A DNA stretch of 64,000 bases, taken from Acanthochromis polyacanthus (taxonomy: Eukaryota; Chordata; Actinopteri; Pomacentridae). The notes beneath the pieces were generated by a model. That model saw only the letters and a program-made list of their open reading frames with translations. It searched no databases and was not told where the DNA came from. Position 1 is the stretch's first letter, and each line of letters starts with the position of its first letter. Shown here piece after piece: positions 1 to 13,300 of this stretch. A program made the translations under genes and the position numbers. The stretch spans positions 10,614,534 to 10,678,533 of the forward strand of contig NC_067119.1 in the NCBI RefSeq assembly GCF_021347895.1, written 5' to 3'.

Positions 1-2019
1 TTGGGTACCATCTTCTCATGCAACTCCCGCACAATGTAACCATAAAATATTTCCCAAAATGTCAAGCTGTTGCTGTTTAAACATTCATATAAAACTTAAG
101 ACTGTGTACAGACCATTTTCCAAAACATACAAGTTAAAATTAATGATGTATCCTTACAATTAAATACCCCAGTAAACAATGGTAAAGTTACATGTAGTTT
201 TCCTGCTGCAACATGTCATCCATGAAAACTACCTATTTTTGTATTATTCCATTTCTCTTTTCTACCTTCTTCCTATAAAACTCGACATAGGTAAGATATA
301 AATCAACCTGATATTGTTTTATCAGTTCAATATCAACTATATTAATTCAATATTTATAGGATTTTGAAGGAGGCACTTTGCTTGAGCCTAATTTCCAAAC
401 CAACCTCAAATAACAGTCTACACTTAACATTCTGAAGAGTTTTTGAAACGACATTAGACATCACATTTACTTTAAATAAACTTAAATGTTCGTATTAGCA
501 GTTTGTTTGTCCAAATTATATTAAATGTCATAACCACAAGTCTTCTCTTGCTTACAGATTTTACATTTGATAATTTATTTGTTTTTTAACATGCGATTGT
601 CACTGAGCACTTCAGACGTCTGTAATGTTTATTTTGCAATTATCGTGCTCTATGCTTTTTTCTCCTTTTGTGGAACAACAAAAAACTGTTAACAGTGTGT
701 GATATGTAACATTATTTTCCTGTTCAAATATAACACAAGGCAATCATCGTATGTGGTACTGTTGTAAACTCCAGACATAAATCACACGTTCCATTATGTA
801 GTGCGGTCACACGTTTCTGAATTAAATACAAGGATTTCATTTCCTATGCACAGAAATGTGAGTGTTTATTTCTTTAGCTCTAAACTAAAGCTCTGTGTGG
901 TGTTCTACAAGTTTTCGAAAAAGTATGGTCAAAAGCGTTTTATGCTTGTGAAACTATGGCATGTGGTAGTATATCACCCTGCTTGTAGTTGTAGGACAAA
1001 AATTTGGATTTCTGAATATCACTTGTGCACAAATTATTTTCAGGTAATTCTAAGATAACATGAGAAAAGGAAATTGGCTTTTCAGTACATCTTAGTACAG
1101 AATGAAAGCGGCAAACTGAGTGTGAAATACTTAGGAACTTGTAGTGTGTTGAGCTGGAAAAGTGACAAAAAAAAATCAGATTTTTGACTGTGATGTGTGT
1201 GCACAATACAGTCACAAGAACGGTACTATTTCCTGTTAGAATAAAACGTATTAATATACCAATTACTTATTTATAAAGCAACAAAACACTATGCTATATC
1301 AATAAATACACAGCATATACTGTGCCAACAGGATTTGATTTGGAGGCGAACAGGTTTTAAATAGGACGTTTGGCCCCACTTTTACAGGGAAAACAGTGGC
1401 AACTAATTTTTTCTATAACAACAAATCTTTCGTACACATTCTCAACCTTGAGTTTGAAATGCTTTTTTTTCCATGTGCTTACAGAGGGTGATACACAACT
1501 ATTACTTTAGAAGTTCTAAACTTGATCCAATATGAGCTTGTTTTTACACATCATCCACCTTATTTAGCAAAATTACCAGAAAAATATTATTAACTGAAAC
1601 TAAATCACAGAAAAGTAAAATGCAACATAATGGCTCCAAAACACAGTGTCAAATCCTCACTGATTATTCCTTAGTGCTGAATGACTGGCTGATATTCTCT
1701 GCACATTTACTGCAACGATGCCTATACGTCTTAGAGGCAGGATCACAGACAACATTGGTAAAAATTCATATTGTGGGATCATTTCAAGTGACTGATTGAG
1801 TCCTTAAGAAAATCATATATCATTGAAAATATTAGCAACATGGTTAATTATCTAACAAGTCCTGGGTGGTGGTGGCTCCCAGTCTGAGAACCACTAGCAG
1901 CACAGCAACCGCACGTGGCTCCATCTCCTGCACGTGGGGTTAAGTCCATTCCAGCTTCTTCTGAGCTGGCTATCAGCACAAATGGGTTCATTTTTTAGGC
2001 ACAGAACATTTCACCTCTG
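1..2019 (-). other. secisbp2: SECISBP2 3' UTR and downstream sequence
   Basis: No coding exon could be supported here. The stretch is AT-rich and lies directly after the SECISBP2 stop codon on the minus strand, so its right-hand part must be 3' UTR. Minus-strand AATAAA hexamers (TTTATT on the plus strand) occur at 865-870 and 628-633 and could mark the mRNA end; which one is used cannot be told from sequence alone. The short ORFs here lack splice signals or recognisable domains. Confidence 0.5.
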
Positions 2020-5000
2020 TCAACTCCTCTCATCTTCATCAGTGGTTTCAATACATTCGCTGTCCAAGTGCATGGAGCTCAGCTGCTCCTCAAAGTTCAG
2101 AAATGAGTGGTTGCATTCCTTCTCCAGCATCTTCTTCCAGATTTTTACTGAGAGGGAAATGAGGACAACATAGTTGACAAATGACACCCTGTAATGGATA
2201 TTGTGAAGCTTTTGTTTCACAGAAGCAAAGTTTGTTGTACATTTTAAGCACTTTGTCTGGTCTTGACTTGCACTTTGTGAGGTGAGGTTTACACCTAGGT
2301 TCCTTCAGGTTAGAAACAATGCCAATTGTAAAGAACTTCAAGATAAGGCTTGCGTTGTTTTTTGTTCAACTGTTAACTGAAGCTTTAGGTTTTCTTGAAG
2401 AACGTTTCACCTTTTCTTTAACTGAGATAAAGACAATGTTTGATCAAAATTGACTGCAGTCAGATCAGAATTCAGAAATTCACGGTAGTATCTATTAATA
2501 ATTGATAACTGTTAAAAAAAAACAAAAATACCCACTTCTTTTTGATTTATTTGATATTAGACTTTTCTTGGTGTGCCTCAGGGAAATGTAGTTGGTCCTC
2601 TACAAATTTATATTACTGATCCACTCCCACATAAACACATACACCTGTCTCACATAATTATTTTAGCTGACTTTTAATGGTGACATCTCCTAGCAATTGT
2701 ACCCTTTAGTGCTGCTTCATTCTTCTTGGCTAAATTTAAAATTAAATGGCAACGTCAAAAACTGGGTTTACCTCAGATCAGTATTTAGACAATGCAGGCA
2801 TCTCCAGTCAGCGTTATACTATTTCACTTTAACAGTAACTTACTATATTCTGGTTCCTCTGGCGGCTGTGTGGCGTCAGAACCAGGTGTAGGTTCGTTAG
2901 TCAGGCTGTTGATCTGCAGCTCCTCAGTGTTCACCTCCTGCTCTGCCTCTGCCTGGTCTCTCTGCTCCAGGCTCGACACCATCACCTCATAGGCTGTCCT
3001 GGCCTCAGACGACAGCTCGATCATCTTATGATAGTAGTTCTGTGGGAATCAAAGGTGTCAGTTTGTCTACTAAAGCAGAAATTATCTTAACTGATTGTTA
3101 ACTGTCCTGAATGCTATTAGTGTTTAGTTGTACATAAACCTGACCTGTGCACCGTCATAGTTGAAGATGCCCACCAGGCTGACAGGCACAGCCTTGTTGA
3201 CGCAGCGACCCAAAGCTTTCCTGGAGAGCGCAAACACGAACGGTACGCCCTGTTCACGACACGTGTTGATGATGGTGTGAAGAGCCTCATCCAGGCCACC
3301 TGTGAAAGGAGATGTTTTCATCACTGTGCAGTTTCAAGCATCCTGTGTTTCACTTTCAGGGCTACATTTGCAAATGATTACGATGCAGAGCCCTACATTT
3401 ACCTTTCGCTGGACAAATCAGAAAACTAGTCTTTTTCTATTCATTTTGCCAATAAGCTGCTATTTTTACATCCTAACACAAAGTTTTGAAGTCCTTTCCA
3501 TGGTGACTAATATTAAAAAAAAGCAGTCGAGCTGTTATGGGGAAAAGGGGATATTAAACTTTTTTTAAATTATTACAATAAAGTTTAAAAGAGAAAGTTT
3601 TTGTTGCTTCTAAATCACACAGAAAACGGGAGAAAGATGAGTAATGTAGCTATTTCAATTATTGTTTAGGCATTCTGTATCCCCAGATATTTTTCTAAAG
3701 AGCATTTTCAGTGAAACTAAGGTCCATCAAATAAAAGCAACAACAAAAAAGACTGAAACACTGACATACAACTGTTTCATTTTTCCATTAAAATGTTTTT
3801 TTACCCATCTTAAAATTACTGTTTATCTCAAATATGAGGATTTGCTGCTTTTTTTGCTTATATATGACATTAAGTTTAACATCTTTGATTTTAAAAAAGC
3901 ATTTTAAGGCTCTGGAAGACTGTATATTTTGCAAATTATCAATAGACTAAACAATTGTGAAAATAACATGCAGATTAATCAGCATGGTCAATAAAGCTTA
4001 GATGCAGCTCTAAATCAGCAATTCTGTACAAGTTAAGTAATGCACAGCACTACCTGTATTGTGTCTAACCTGCATTATAAACTACTCTGGCTATTCAAAA
4101 CTAACTCACAGAGAAACTAAAGTCTACTTTTGGTATGATGGCTTTATCTCTCTAGCACTTCTGAGCATTTCCATAAATAATTAGCATAGAAACAAGCTCC
4201 TACACTTTAACTTAATGCTGCAACAAAGAAAAACCTAAATGTGCATCAGCATTTCACTGCATTTTCACAGAACTACGACACTCACATCGGCACAAATATA
4301 GAGAAAATGCTCCCCTTTGTAGGACGTCCTAATGCCAAACACACTATAAGCCAACTGTAACGTACCTTTGGACTGGATGCGTTCACAGTTCGGTGAGATG
4401 ATGACACATTTCACCTTCCTGAGTTTGAGGTGCTTCAGGACCTCGCGGAGGCCCATCACGATCCGTCTCTTCATGCGAGCCTTCATGGGGTCTTTCTGGT
4501 ACAGGCGGTCCTGGAAACGAACCAGCTCCTTCAGCAGAGACGTCACACACTCATCCACATCTTTGCTCAGCATCTGGCTGCAATAGCTGATGCACAAAAG
4601 AACAGAAATGTGAGAGGAACAGTGATTCAATTCTGTAAGGCTGTTTTACCACTGATTAATTTTAGACACATAAATGGCCAACAACTTGTGCCTGGGTATG
4701 TAGTGAAGCATGAAGCCTTTGTGGTCTTACTCTCTGAACTTCCTGCTGTGGATTTTGAGTGCATGAGCCGTGCAGTTCTCAGGTGAGGTGGTTTGGTGCT
4801 GTACGGTCTCATCCTTGTCCGTCTCCTCATCAACCTCTCCTGCCATCTGGCTTGTGTTAAACTCCAGCTGATCATCAAATCCCTCTGTAAGACTACTGAC
4901 ATCATCTGAACACAAAATGTAAATATTTGCTGTAATTAAATGTTTCACTTTATCTCCCTACAGCTGATGATTACTCAGTAAAACTGGACTCCAACTGATT

Positions 5001-8000
5001 TTGTTCTGACCTGTGGCATTTGCGTCACAATGTTCTTCTTCTGGGGCATCATTAGAGAGCGTGGCATCATTTTCAGGCAGCAGTCCTCTCTCTTCCAGCA
5101 AACGTCTCTGTTTTCTCTCCTCTCTTTCTTTCAGAATAACCTGAGAATCCGATAGCACGTTGTAAGGACAAAGACGCACTGCAGTCATTTTTGTTCCAGA
5201 CTAAGTAAGTGGACTCGCCTTCTTGAGAGGAGTGGGTTTCTTGGCTTTGGGCACCTCTCTCTGCTTGCCTTTCTTTACCAAAGGGCTGGTGGAGTCTAGT
5301 GGATTGTGTGCAATTTTATCCTGCTGCCAGGGCAGCTTCTTCTGGGCCGATGGTTGCTTCTGAACAACAGGTAGACCTCCGCCAACTGCAAAAAACAAGT
5401 AGAAGAAGACTTAGGTTTTGATACCCTGAACCACCAGATCTACATCAGGAGGCTGTTCCTTTAATAATTAGTATAGCCGTTTAAAAATACGGTTTAAAAT
5501 AATTTGTATCAATTGGACTGAAGACAGAGGTCAATCTGCTGACCATAACCAACCTGAGAGAATGACCGGTTTAGGGTCCTGCTTGGTTTTCTGAGATTGC
5601 TGCTTCTTTTCCAGGGCAGCCAGCATGTTTCCAATGTCCAGCTGGACAGGAACTTTGCTCTTCTTCCCAGAGACTTTCTCCGCTTTCTAGAAATCCAGTG
5701 ATGAATAAAAAAAAAAAAGGCTCAACACAAACCATAATCATTGTTTTCTTTTTTTCCAGGATAATGTTAAACACACACCTGTCCTTTTTTAACAGCTTCT
5801 GCGGACTGAGCTTTAGCTGCTGCTGATTTCTCCTTGTTCTGGTCTGATCCTCCTCTTTGGTTCTCCTAAAAACAACAACAACGTGACTCTCACAAAAAAA
5901 GCTCACAGTTTATTGTTTGTGACACTACACACAATTTTCTAATGACATATTACCTCATTGCATAGCTTTGCATTGCTGCTGGTTTTTAACCTGTCGGTCC
6001 CAGTCAATCCTGGGAACTCCTCTTCATCCTTGGAACAAAAAGAAGACATCTTCAGTTGCTGTTTTCAAAACTCCTGGTTGAATGGAAATACACAACAGAG
6101 AATTTGTTTACTTCAAACTTTGGAGGCGCTTGAGGAATCGCCGGTTCTTCTGACTCAGCTTCTGCGTCTTCACTAGAGCCTTTAGCCTTCTTCTTTTTCT
6201 TTCGTTTTTTCTTCCCTGAGGCCCCTACTTCCTGCTGTGCAGCTTTGTCCTCTGTCTGATAAGATAAAAAGAGACGTACCAAAAGCAAGGCTGAAACACC
6301 CCAAGAAAGCCAGGTTGTTTAGTAAAAACTGTACTTTATCACCGTAGAAAGTGTCTCATCACATTAACAGACTAAACAGACACATTTTTACTTATTTGAA
6401 ATGGCCGTTTATTTATACACTAGAGACTGATGCTCAAGAGTGAATTAAATGTTTGATTTAACGTATGAAATCTGACAAAAGTCCATGGCTTGACACTACC
6501 CCCTTTAAAAACATTTTGATTGACTTTTCAGGTTGAATCTTTAGACTCTGATGATATATAATTAATATCTCAGTTTACCACGTTACTTATTTTGGTTTTA
6601 GTTCTGTAATTGCTTATGTAAATAAACACTAGACTTCTCTCTCCTCAGAAACTCACAAATCTTACCAATTAACTGATCAGAAAACTAGTTCTGCAAGTTT
6701 TTTCATTACTTTCTAATCTCCTTAGAAAACAACATTTTTTTGTCGAAAATGTAAATAAAACAATCACCATACCTGCATGTGGTTGCTGCTGATTGTCTTA
6801 TCATGAGGAACGGGTTTCTTCGGAGGCTGAGAGGCGATATTAGCCCAAGACGTCAACACCGACTGACCTGTTTACACGATAAATATGAATATGCAGGGAT
6901 ATGAACATGAAATATTACCGACACTGCTTTGTTGCCACAGACAGGCTGACTCAGAAAATGTAACCCTACCTTCTGGGATAACAGTGGTGTCTGGCTTAGC
7001 ATCAGCGGCACTTTGTGGGGGGTCAGCTCGTGGTGGGGATCCTCTCCTGCCAGACTGTTCGCAGAGAAATCACAGCAGCACCAAATTCATGAGTTGTGCA
7101 AGAAAAAAAAAAGAAAAGCATTCAGTATCAGATTTTACACATCATCAAGTCTGATATTTCCCTCAGCTGACCTTCCAGGAAGACACCAGTTTTGAAGCGT
7201 GGGGGCTCGTGGATGGACGATTTGGACCCCAGCACTCTTTCTGAGCAGTAGCAGGAGGAGGAGGCGCTTGGCTCCTTGAAACACCAGCTAACTCTGGAAA
7301 ATCTGCCATCTTCACTTCAAATGGGACAAAGTTTGTCTGTGCTGGTTTTGACTTTACTGCAGAATTGGGAGCAGACCTGCTCCCTCTAAAACCTGGTGGA
7401 CAATTTAAGTGAACACTTAGAGCAGAAGCATTAACTTTAGGTATGCAACAAATAATAATTTTCAGTGATTAAGTAAGTAAGAAAAAGTTGTTTACTACGG
7501 GTAAATTTCAGGAACATGATAGGATCCACTAGCTGTGGCACCAGGGGATCATTTGTGAGGACATTAATGCTATTTATAAGATCTCGAGGAATTTCTTGTG
7601 TCAGATATTGCTCAGAAAAAAACAAGTGGAGAATAAGTCAAGAGCCTGGTAGAAAATAGAAGTACCATACACTGACAATGCAATAAAATAAGGAAGCTAA
7701 AATACGACTAAAATAAAACAGCAAAGTGTAAAGCGGGCAATGATAGTGAATAGCAATAAGTAATATCATACATGTTAAAGAAATACTGCATGTGACATTG
7801 AAATACTGCAACTGAAAAATAAGACACTTTTCATGAAATTGACAATAATGTACAAGAAAGTGAAATATAAACTTAATTAATATATTGCACATGAAAATTG
7901 AATTCTTCACCAGATACAGAAACTGATTTTGCACAAACTTCAGCAAAAAGTAATATTGCAAAAGATAATGATACTACTGATTGTTTCTAAGAGTCAGATG

Positions 8001-9071
8001 TTTTAGCTGTCATTCCTACATATGTAGTATATATTCCCTACGAGAACTACCTTTTTTCTGTGCATCCATTGAGCTCTTGCCCATGGTTCTACCTTGGAAG
8101 TCATTGTTGCTTTTAGATGCCTGTGAAGACGCAATATAAAGTTGAGATTAATTTCATGAAAATGTTTACATCTAGTTTGCTGCTGGTCAAAGTGAAACCA
8201 ACCTTTGTTTGTGGATCCCTCAAGGATCTGTCCCTCTGTGGGAAATCATCGCTGGTCTCTCTAACCGGCCTGCTGCTGCTGTAGCCATGACTTCTTGGTA
8301 CATCTCCTCCTTTTGCAGCTGGCTTTGGACTCACACCTGATCTACAAAAAGTCCAGACATGCAACAGAATGAGTTGCTGAATGATTTGGGTCAAGACTCA
8401 AGTGAATGATTACAAAACATTATATGTTTGTCTTTATCTTCCTACCCCCTTGAAATCTGGTCAGACACATATGGATTTGGTAATATTAGAAAAGGTGTTG
8501 AGGTTGAATGAGGTTCTTTTCTCGGTCTCCTCTGGTGTTTAGAGTCAAAATCCTGGACAGCAGATGACAGTTTGCTCTCCTGGAAAGTAAAGATTAACAT
8601 CAACAGTGTGCTTGTATTGACCTTTGACAATCACATTATTCGCTCCACTTCAACTGAATCCATGTACGACCACATTTAGCTCAATACTCGCCTCTTTATC
8701 ATGCTTAAAACCAACATTTCATTCAATCTAAAAGCTTCTGCTCATTCGAGTACATGTAACAATTTGTTAGCTCGTTTATTAGCCTAACTAAATGCCTAAC
8801 TAATGTTTCGCAGTTGAAACTTTGGGGTTGCTAGTCATTAGCAGCGTACTATTAAACGACGTAGCTAACAGTTTATCAATGTGGTCAAACCAGTTGTTGA
8901 CTTAATTCGTATCATTCACACCTGATAGTAACTGCTAAAGTTTGCTAAAAGTTAGCTGACGCTTCACTACATGCATTAGCGTCAGTTAGCAGACAGCGTT
9001 AGCAAGCTAGCTAGCTAAAAAAAAACAAAAAACAACCGTAATCGTTGATTTGCTCTCACTACCATGTCCAT
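2020..9071 (-). CDS. secisbp2: SECIS-binding protein 2 (SBP2)
   Basis: SBP2 binds the SECIS element in selenoprotein mRNA 3' UTRs and the ribosome, so that UGA is read as selenocysteine. Coding exons in gene order: 9063-9071, 8446-8579, 8203-8341, 8051-8120, 7172-7392, 6970-7054, 6773-6867, 6112-6255, 5954-6028, 5779-5865, 5554-5686, 5219-5385, 5011-5140, 4731-4905, 4366-4586, 3145-3299, 2844-3039, 2020-2147. All phases join, giving about 787 aa (human about 854). Landmarks are NFVPFEVKMADFPEL, the SECIS-interaction region with NPLDS and KKGKQREVPKAKKPTPLKK, then the L7Ae RNA-binding fold (RDYCSQMLSK, VKCVIISPNCERIQSKG, VPFVFALSRKALGR). The protein ends soon after the L7Ae fold, as in SECISBP2; SECISBP2L has a long C-terminal extension, so I exclude it. 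The start MDM is on a 9-nt coding exon with a good Kozak context (aaaATGG). The intron between 5140 and 5219 uses a GC donor. A further possible exon is listed separately. Confidence 0.95.
7496..7594 (-). other. secisbp2: Candidate SECISBP2 cassette exon
   Basis: Between SECISBP2 exons 8051-8120 and 7172-7392 lies an open segment bounded by AG (acacaag) and by two alternative GT donors three bases apart, giving 96 or 99 nt. Reading in the SECISBP2 phase it encodes about 32 residues including EIPRDLINSINVLTNDP and QLVDPIMFLKF with no stop. The flanking exons also join in frame without it, so it would be an optional insert. The acceptor pyrimidine tract is weak and I recognise no counterpart in human SBP2, so it may be chance. 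Confidence 0.4.
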
Positions 9072-9300
9072 TTTCAGGGTTTTCCTAAACGTAGTCACAT
9101 CTTCGCGTGTTCACCAGAGCTTCCATGTGTTGTCAAAGTCCTCGTTGCAACGATGCTACATTTAAGTTCGCCAACACTATGTGTGTGTGTGTGAGTTAGC
9201 TAACCGGGTTAAGCAACCTGTTAGATAGCATAGCAGTAGCAGCTAGTTGATTGAAACAGCTGATGTTTACAGCGTGTGCGGAGAGGAGACCCACAGCGAC
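9072..9300 (-). promoter_or_regulatory. secisbp2: SECISBP2 5' leader and promoter region (inferred)
   Basis: This segment lies directly upstream of the SECISBP2 start codon on the minus strand and is somewhat richer in CpG than its surroundings. It contains a short TG microsatellite near 9179-9193. No TATA box is evident. The assignment rests on position, not on a recognised promoter motif. Confidence 0.4.
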
Positions 9301-9429
9301 ATCTTCTGGCACATTAGAGAAAAAAACTACCAACAACACTCAAAAAAGTAGGTTACAGACTTACAAACTACATACACAGTATAAATAGCATTTCCGAAAA
9401 AGGCCAAAGTTATATTTTTAACTGAAATA

Positions 9430-9700
9430 CAGCTGGGTGACAAATTAAAGGAAAAACCATGAAACCGTTGAATGAGGGGCATTTTACTGACCTAGTTTGG
9501 ATCCACTTGTCCCTTGCAAATCAATACTAAGTTGTTTTGTAATCATCTTTACCTTGTAATCAAACATTTCTATCTTCGTGGGAATGATGTACTCCTGGAC
9601 ATCCCCTTTCATAGGGCTCATTGAACGCTTTATTGTGATTATTATGTGTTTTGTGTCTTTACAGTCACCAGATTTCCTTGAGCCCTTACATACTGTTCAT
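9430..9700 (+). mobile_element. Decayed Tc1-like transposon fragment
   Basis: The segment begins with GGTGACAAATTAAAGGAAAA, which I recognise as the terminal inverted repeat of a common fish Tc1-like family. It continues with sequence resembling that family's transposase region (GGATCCACTTGTCCC, later CAGTCACCAGATTTCC, the degraded catalytic-glutamate region). The frame is destroyed by substitutions and deletions and the far terminal repeat is missing. It is an old insertion between SECISBP2 and MFSD10. Family identity is from memory of fish repeats. Confidence 0.65.
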
Positions 9701-10390
9701 GTCGAATTTGACCCATTTTGACATTTGACAGCAGTAAAAATACCCTAGACATCAGGCATGAAACATGATGTTTCCTAAAATGACCCAAAAAACACAAAAA
9801 CGAAAAACTGCAAAATTTTATATGCTACAAATGTTTGTACACCGAGACTGTTTCGGGTTAAATTTGGACTGTATCTATAACCTTCGTTCTTACTGTTAGA
9901 AGAGACACATATTAATTCCCACAGACAGACATTTGTGTGTTTGGTCCTTTTTTTAATATTAGAAAATAGAATATCAACATTTTTAAAGACAAAAATAAAA
10001 CACTACAAAATCGGAGTGATTGATAAAATATTGCAATATAAAATGATGCCTAAGTTACGGAAGCATAAATGATCATTTACAATCCACCCAAACCCATGTA
10101 CTCTGTCTACCTGTGCACATAAGCAGCATTACGTCCATTCATGTCTCACTTACACAATAAAATCCCCTCAAATAATCCCTCTGTTTTGGCATGTGCATAT
10201 GTTTCTTACATTATTTTGTTCTGTGTATTGATCTTTGGCCCCGACAGCGCAACAAGTAATCATGTCCACCTTGCTGTGACAAAGTGGTAACTCAAGTGCT
10301 TGCTCTCCCAGAAGATGTAAACATCATAACATTCATTTAGGCGACAAAATATCTGTCTTTTTAAAAAGTCTTTTCAAGTCTTCGCGCCAC
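9701..10390. other. SECISBP2-MFSD10 spacer and MFSD10 3' UTR
   Basis: This AT-rich stretch lies downstream of the MFSD10 stop codon on the minus strand; the part next to 10390 must be MFSD10 3' UTR. I see no other exon, RNA gene or intact element in it. Confidence 0.5.
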
Positions 10391-13300
10391 TCATTCCTCC
10401 TTTAGCCTCCTGGCTACGGTCAGGAGAGTCAGCGGTACCACGAAAGAGGCTGATGTGATGAGAAAACAGGCCTGAGCTCCTGCAATCCAGTAAACTGTGA
10501 AGCAAAAACAACAATTAAATCAAGATAAATGTTAAGATGGAAATTATTTAAATAGCATATTCTCAAAAAGAGCTGAGTGTGATATCTAACACTTAAAAAT
10601 TCACAAATATTAGAAGCATTAAAAAGTTCATTGAGATAGGAATCCTTTTATTATCACATCTTTCTTACCAGAGGATGATACTACTGGTCCCAGTGCTCTG
10701 GCCAGAGCGCCCAAACTACGCAGGATCCCCATCACAGTGCCCTTCTGATGGGCTGAACCTGGAGGAACATCCACAGCCGATAATTAGCAAAAGTGTGCAC
10801 ATTATAGCAGACTACAAATGGCTTTATTACGGAGTTAATCAAAGGCTCACCATGGTCTGAAACGAGCGTAGACAGGCAGGGAACTACTATCGCAGCCGCT
10901 GTAAGAACAGGAATAACAAATAAATTAATAACTAAGTAAATCATTTAGATGAGGACACATTCAATGCTTTAGATATGTTGTGAAATTTGTGTGAAGGAAA
11001 ACATGTTAATTTTTTTTTATTCAACCTTCATTCACCTAAAAAAGTCTCTTGAGATAGATCCAAATGGCAGAACAGAGTAATTTAACCATCATTAATAATT
11101 TATACCTATTTTTTGACTTGCCCATTTAAAGCAATTGTATCACTCTTCTTGTCTTTATGTCTGCATTTTATCTTGCTTTCATTTATTGCTTAATGAGTCT
11201 ATTAATACTTTCAGGTCTTTTTTTTAATGCATTTTTATCATATGACATACAGAGAGCATTTTTTGTTAATTAAGGTCTGGAATTAATTAGTATTTAAAAA
11301 ATCAAATTAAATGGATCTATATAGATCATTAAAAAAACTGATGTGACTAAAGTGCTGTAATGTGACCAGACAGAAAGCAACAAAATTATGTGCAGAACAT
11401 TAGGACAGGATAACACGATTAAAATACAATTTAAAACAAAATAAAATACAAAAACAGACAAAAGAGGATAGCAACTTGTAAGATCAGTCTCTAAAAAAAT
11501 AAATTTGAAATTAATACATAATATTAAAAATATTTTCTGTTAAATTATAAAATATGTGAGAATTTGATTAGAAAAACTCAATTTGCAAAACAAATATTGG
11601 AAGTTTGATGATTTATTGTATTTTTTTAACCATTTAGAGATTGTAGGTCATGTAAAACACCACTAGAACTAATTCATGCTCATGTAAAATCACATATATA
11701 CTATTCAGGATGCTATTTGCATTGTTCATGTGCACATGTGTGTAGAGATCACATTCATTTTTCTTTTACATTTGCTAAATAATTGTCTTTTATAAATCAG
11801 TGTCATTTCCAGATGTGTATGTATCCATCCATATATTCTCAGATATAGGATCAGATATGATAAAAGAAATTAAATAGGAAAGAAGTAGAAACACTTGAAT
11901 GTGAATCTGAATGTAAACGCGACTCACCGAAGGAGTACAACGCCAAGCCGATGTAAAGCATTGTTATGTTCCAGGACAACCCAATGAGGATAAACGCTGG
12001 GATCAGTGTTACGATTGCCTAAAAACCAAGAAACATGCTTCAGTAAAATTAGAAATTTATGCAAGAGTTCATCTTGTCCCAACAGCTGATTTCACAAGTA
12101 TTAGTCGTATAAACAAATGCTGCCTTTACCATTCGAACAGCCTTAATGTGGCTCCCAGGTTTGATTCTGCGAGCGTAACCTCCCTGGATTAAAGCCATGA
12201 TGACACCAATGAAGAAGAACATCTTTCCTTGCTGCATGCTGTTGAGAGAAAAATGTTTAGTTGCTATTCAAGTTTTTTTTTTATTTACTACATCTGATAA
12301 GTAAACAGCTTTATCCCTGAGTTCACACCTTGTAAACTGGAAGCGCTGGTGAGTCAGAAAGCTCAGTGTGAACTCCAGACCAGAGAACAGGAAGAGGTAG
12401 CAGAAATAAACCAGGCCTAACACTCGGAGCCTCTGCATTCCTGTAAGAAAACACAACCCCGCTTCCTATCAGTGTGCCAAAGTTCATTCATGCTTTTATA
12501 AGTGGGTCAGAAGGGTGCAGGGCTCTGCTTCTCACATGAATCTAGAAGGTGAAGTACTCACTGTCTCTTGAAGGTGGATCTTTTGTCCTGGAAACAGCAG
12601 CAAAATGGAACAAAGATAAGGGGCTGAGGAGGTCACTGGAGTCCCCGCACCCCGAAGATGAAGCCTGGAATGAAACAAGATAAATTATTTCCAGCTTTCT
12701 GATTAATGTGGATTTCAGAAAGAATAAAGTTTTGTTGTTGCTTGATACATACATAGTATTTTCTGTGAGCTTGTGTGATGTGTTTTTAGCACCAGGCTGG
12801 CTGACTCATCAGTCACAGAAATGGAAAATATCAGTGTAGATGTGCAGATTTATGTACATTATGTTCATGTATGTGTTTTCTGTTTCCCCTGGTTGGGAAA
12901 AACCTCCAGACATGCTTTAGATAAAATAAAAAGACATGCTTGAACAAAGCACAGTGTGTTTGATAAGCATTTTCCACAAAAAGGTTAAATTATTTTATTT
13001 AAAAAATCTCTCAAGATGCAATAAATAAGATGCAGATATCTGAGTTTATGAATTATTTAAGAATTATTGGATATCAGGTCAGTAATGTAATACACACAGA
13101 CATTATGCTGGACTCAAGTGATTGTGTTGTGTTATTCTGCAGTGGCAAAATTGTCCTTCTTGCCATGAATGCAGCTAATAAACACATTTTACTACAATTG
13201 ATGTCTAACTTTCCTCCACATACAACAACAATGGTGGACTGAACTCTTATCCAATTTCATCTCAGAGTCGATTGCGTACAAAAGACAGAAAAGGTGCAGC

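Noticed and set aside
2020..9071. Assignment to SECISBP2L instead of SECISBP2
   Set aside because: The protein stops about 45 residues after the short post-L7Ae segment; SECISBP2L carries a long acidic C-terminal extension that is absent.
9179..9193. TG repeat as a regulatory signal
   Set aside because: It is a short microsatellite of a kind common throughout fish genomes.
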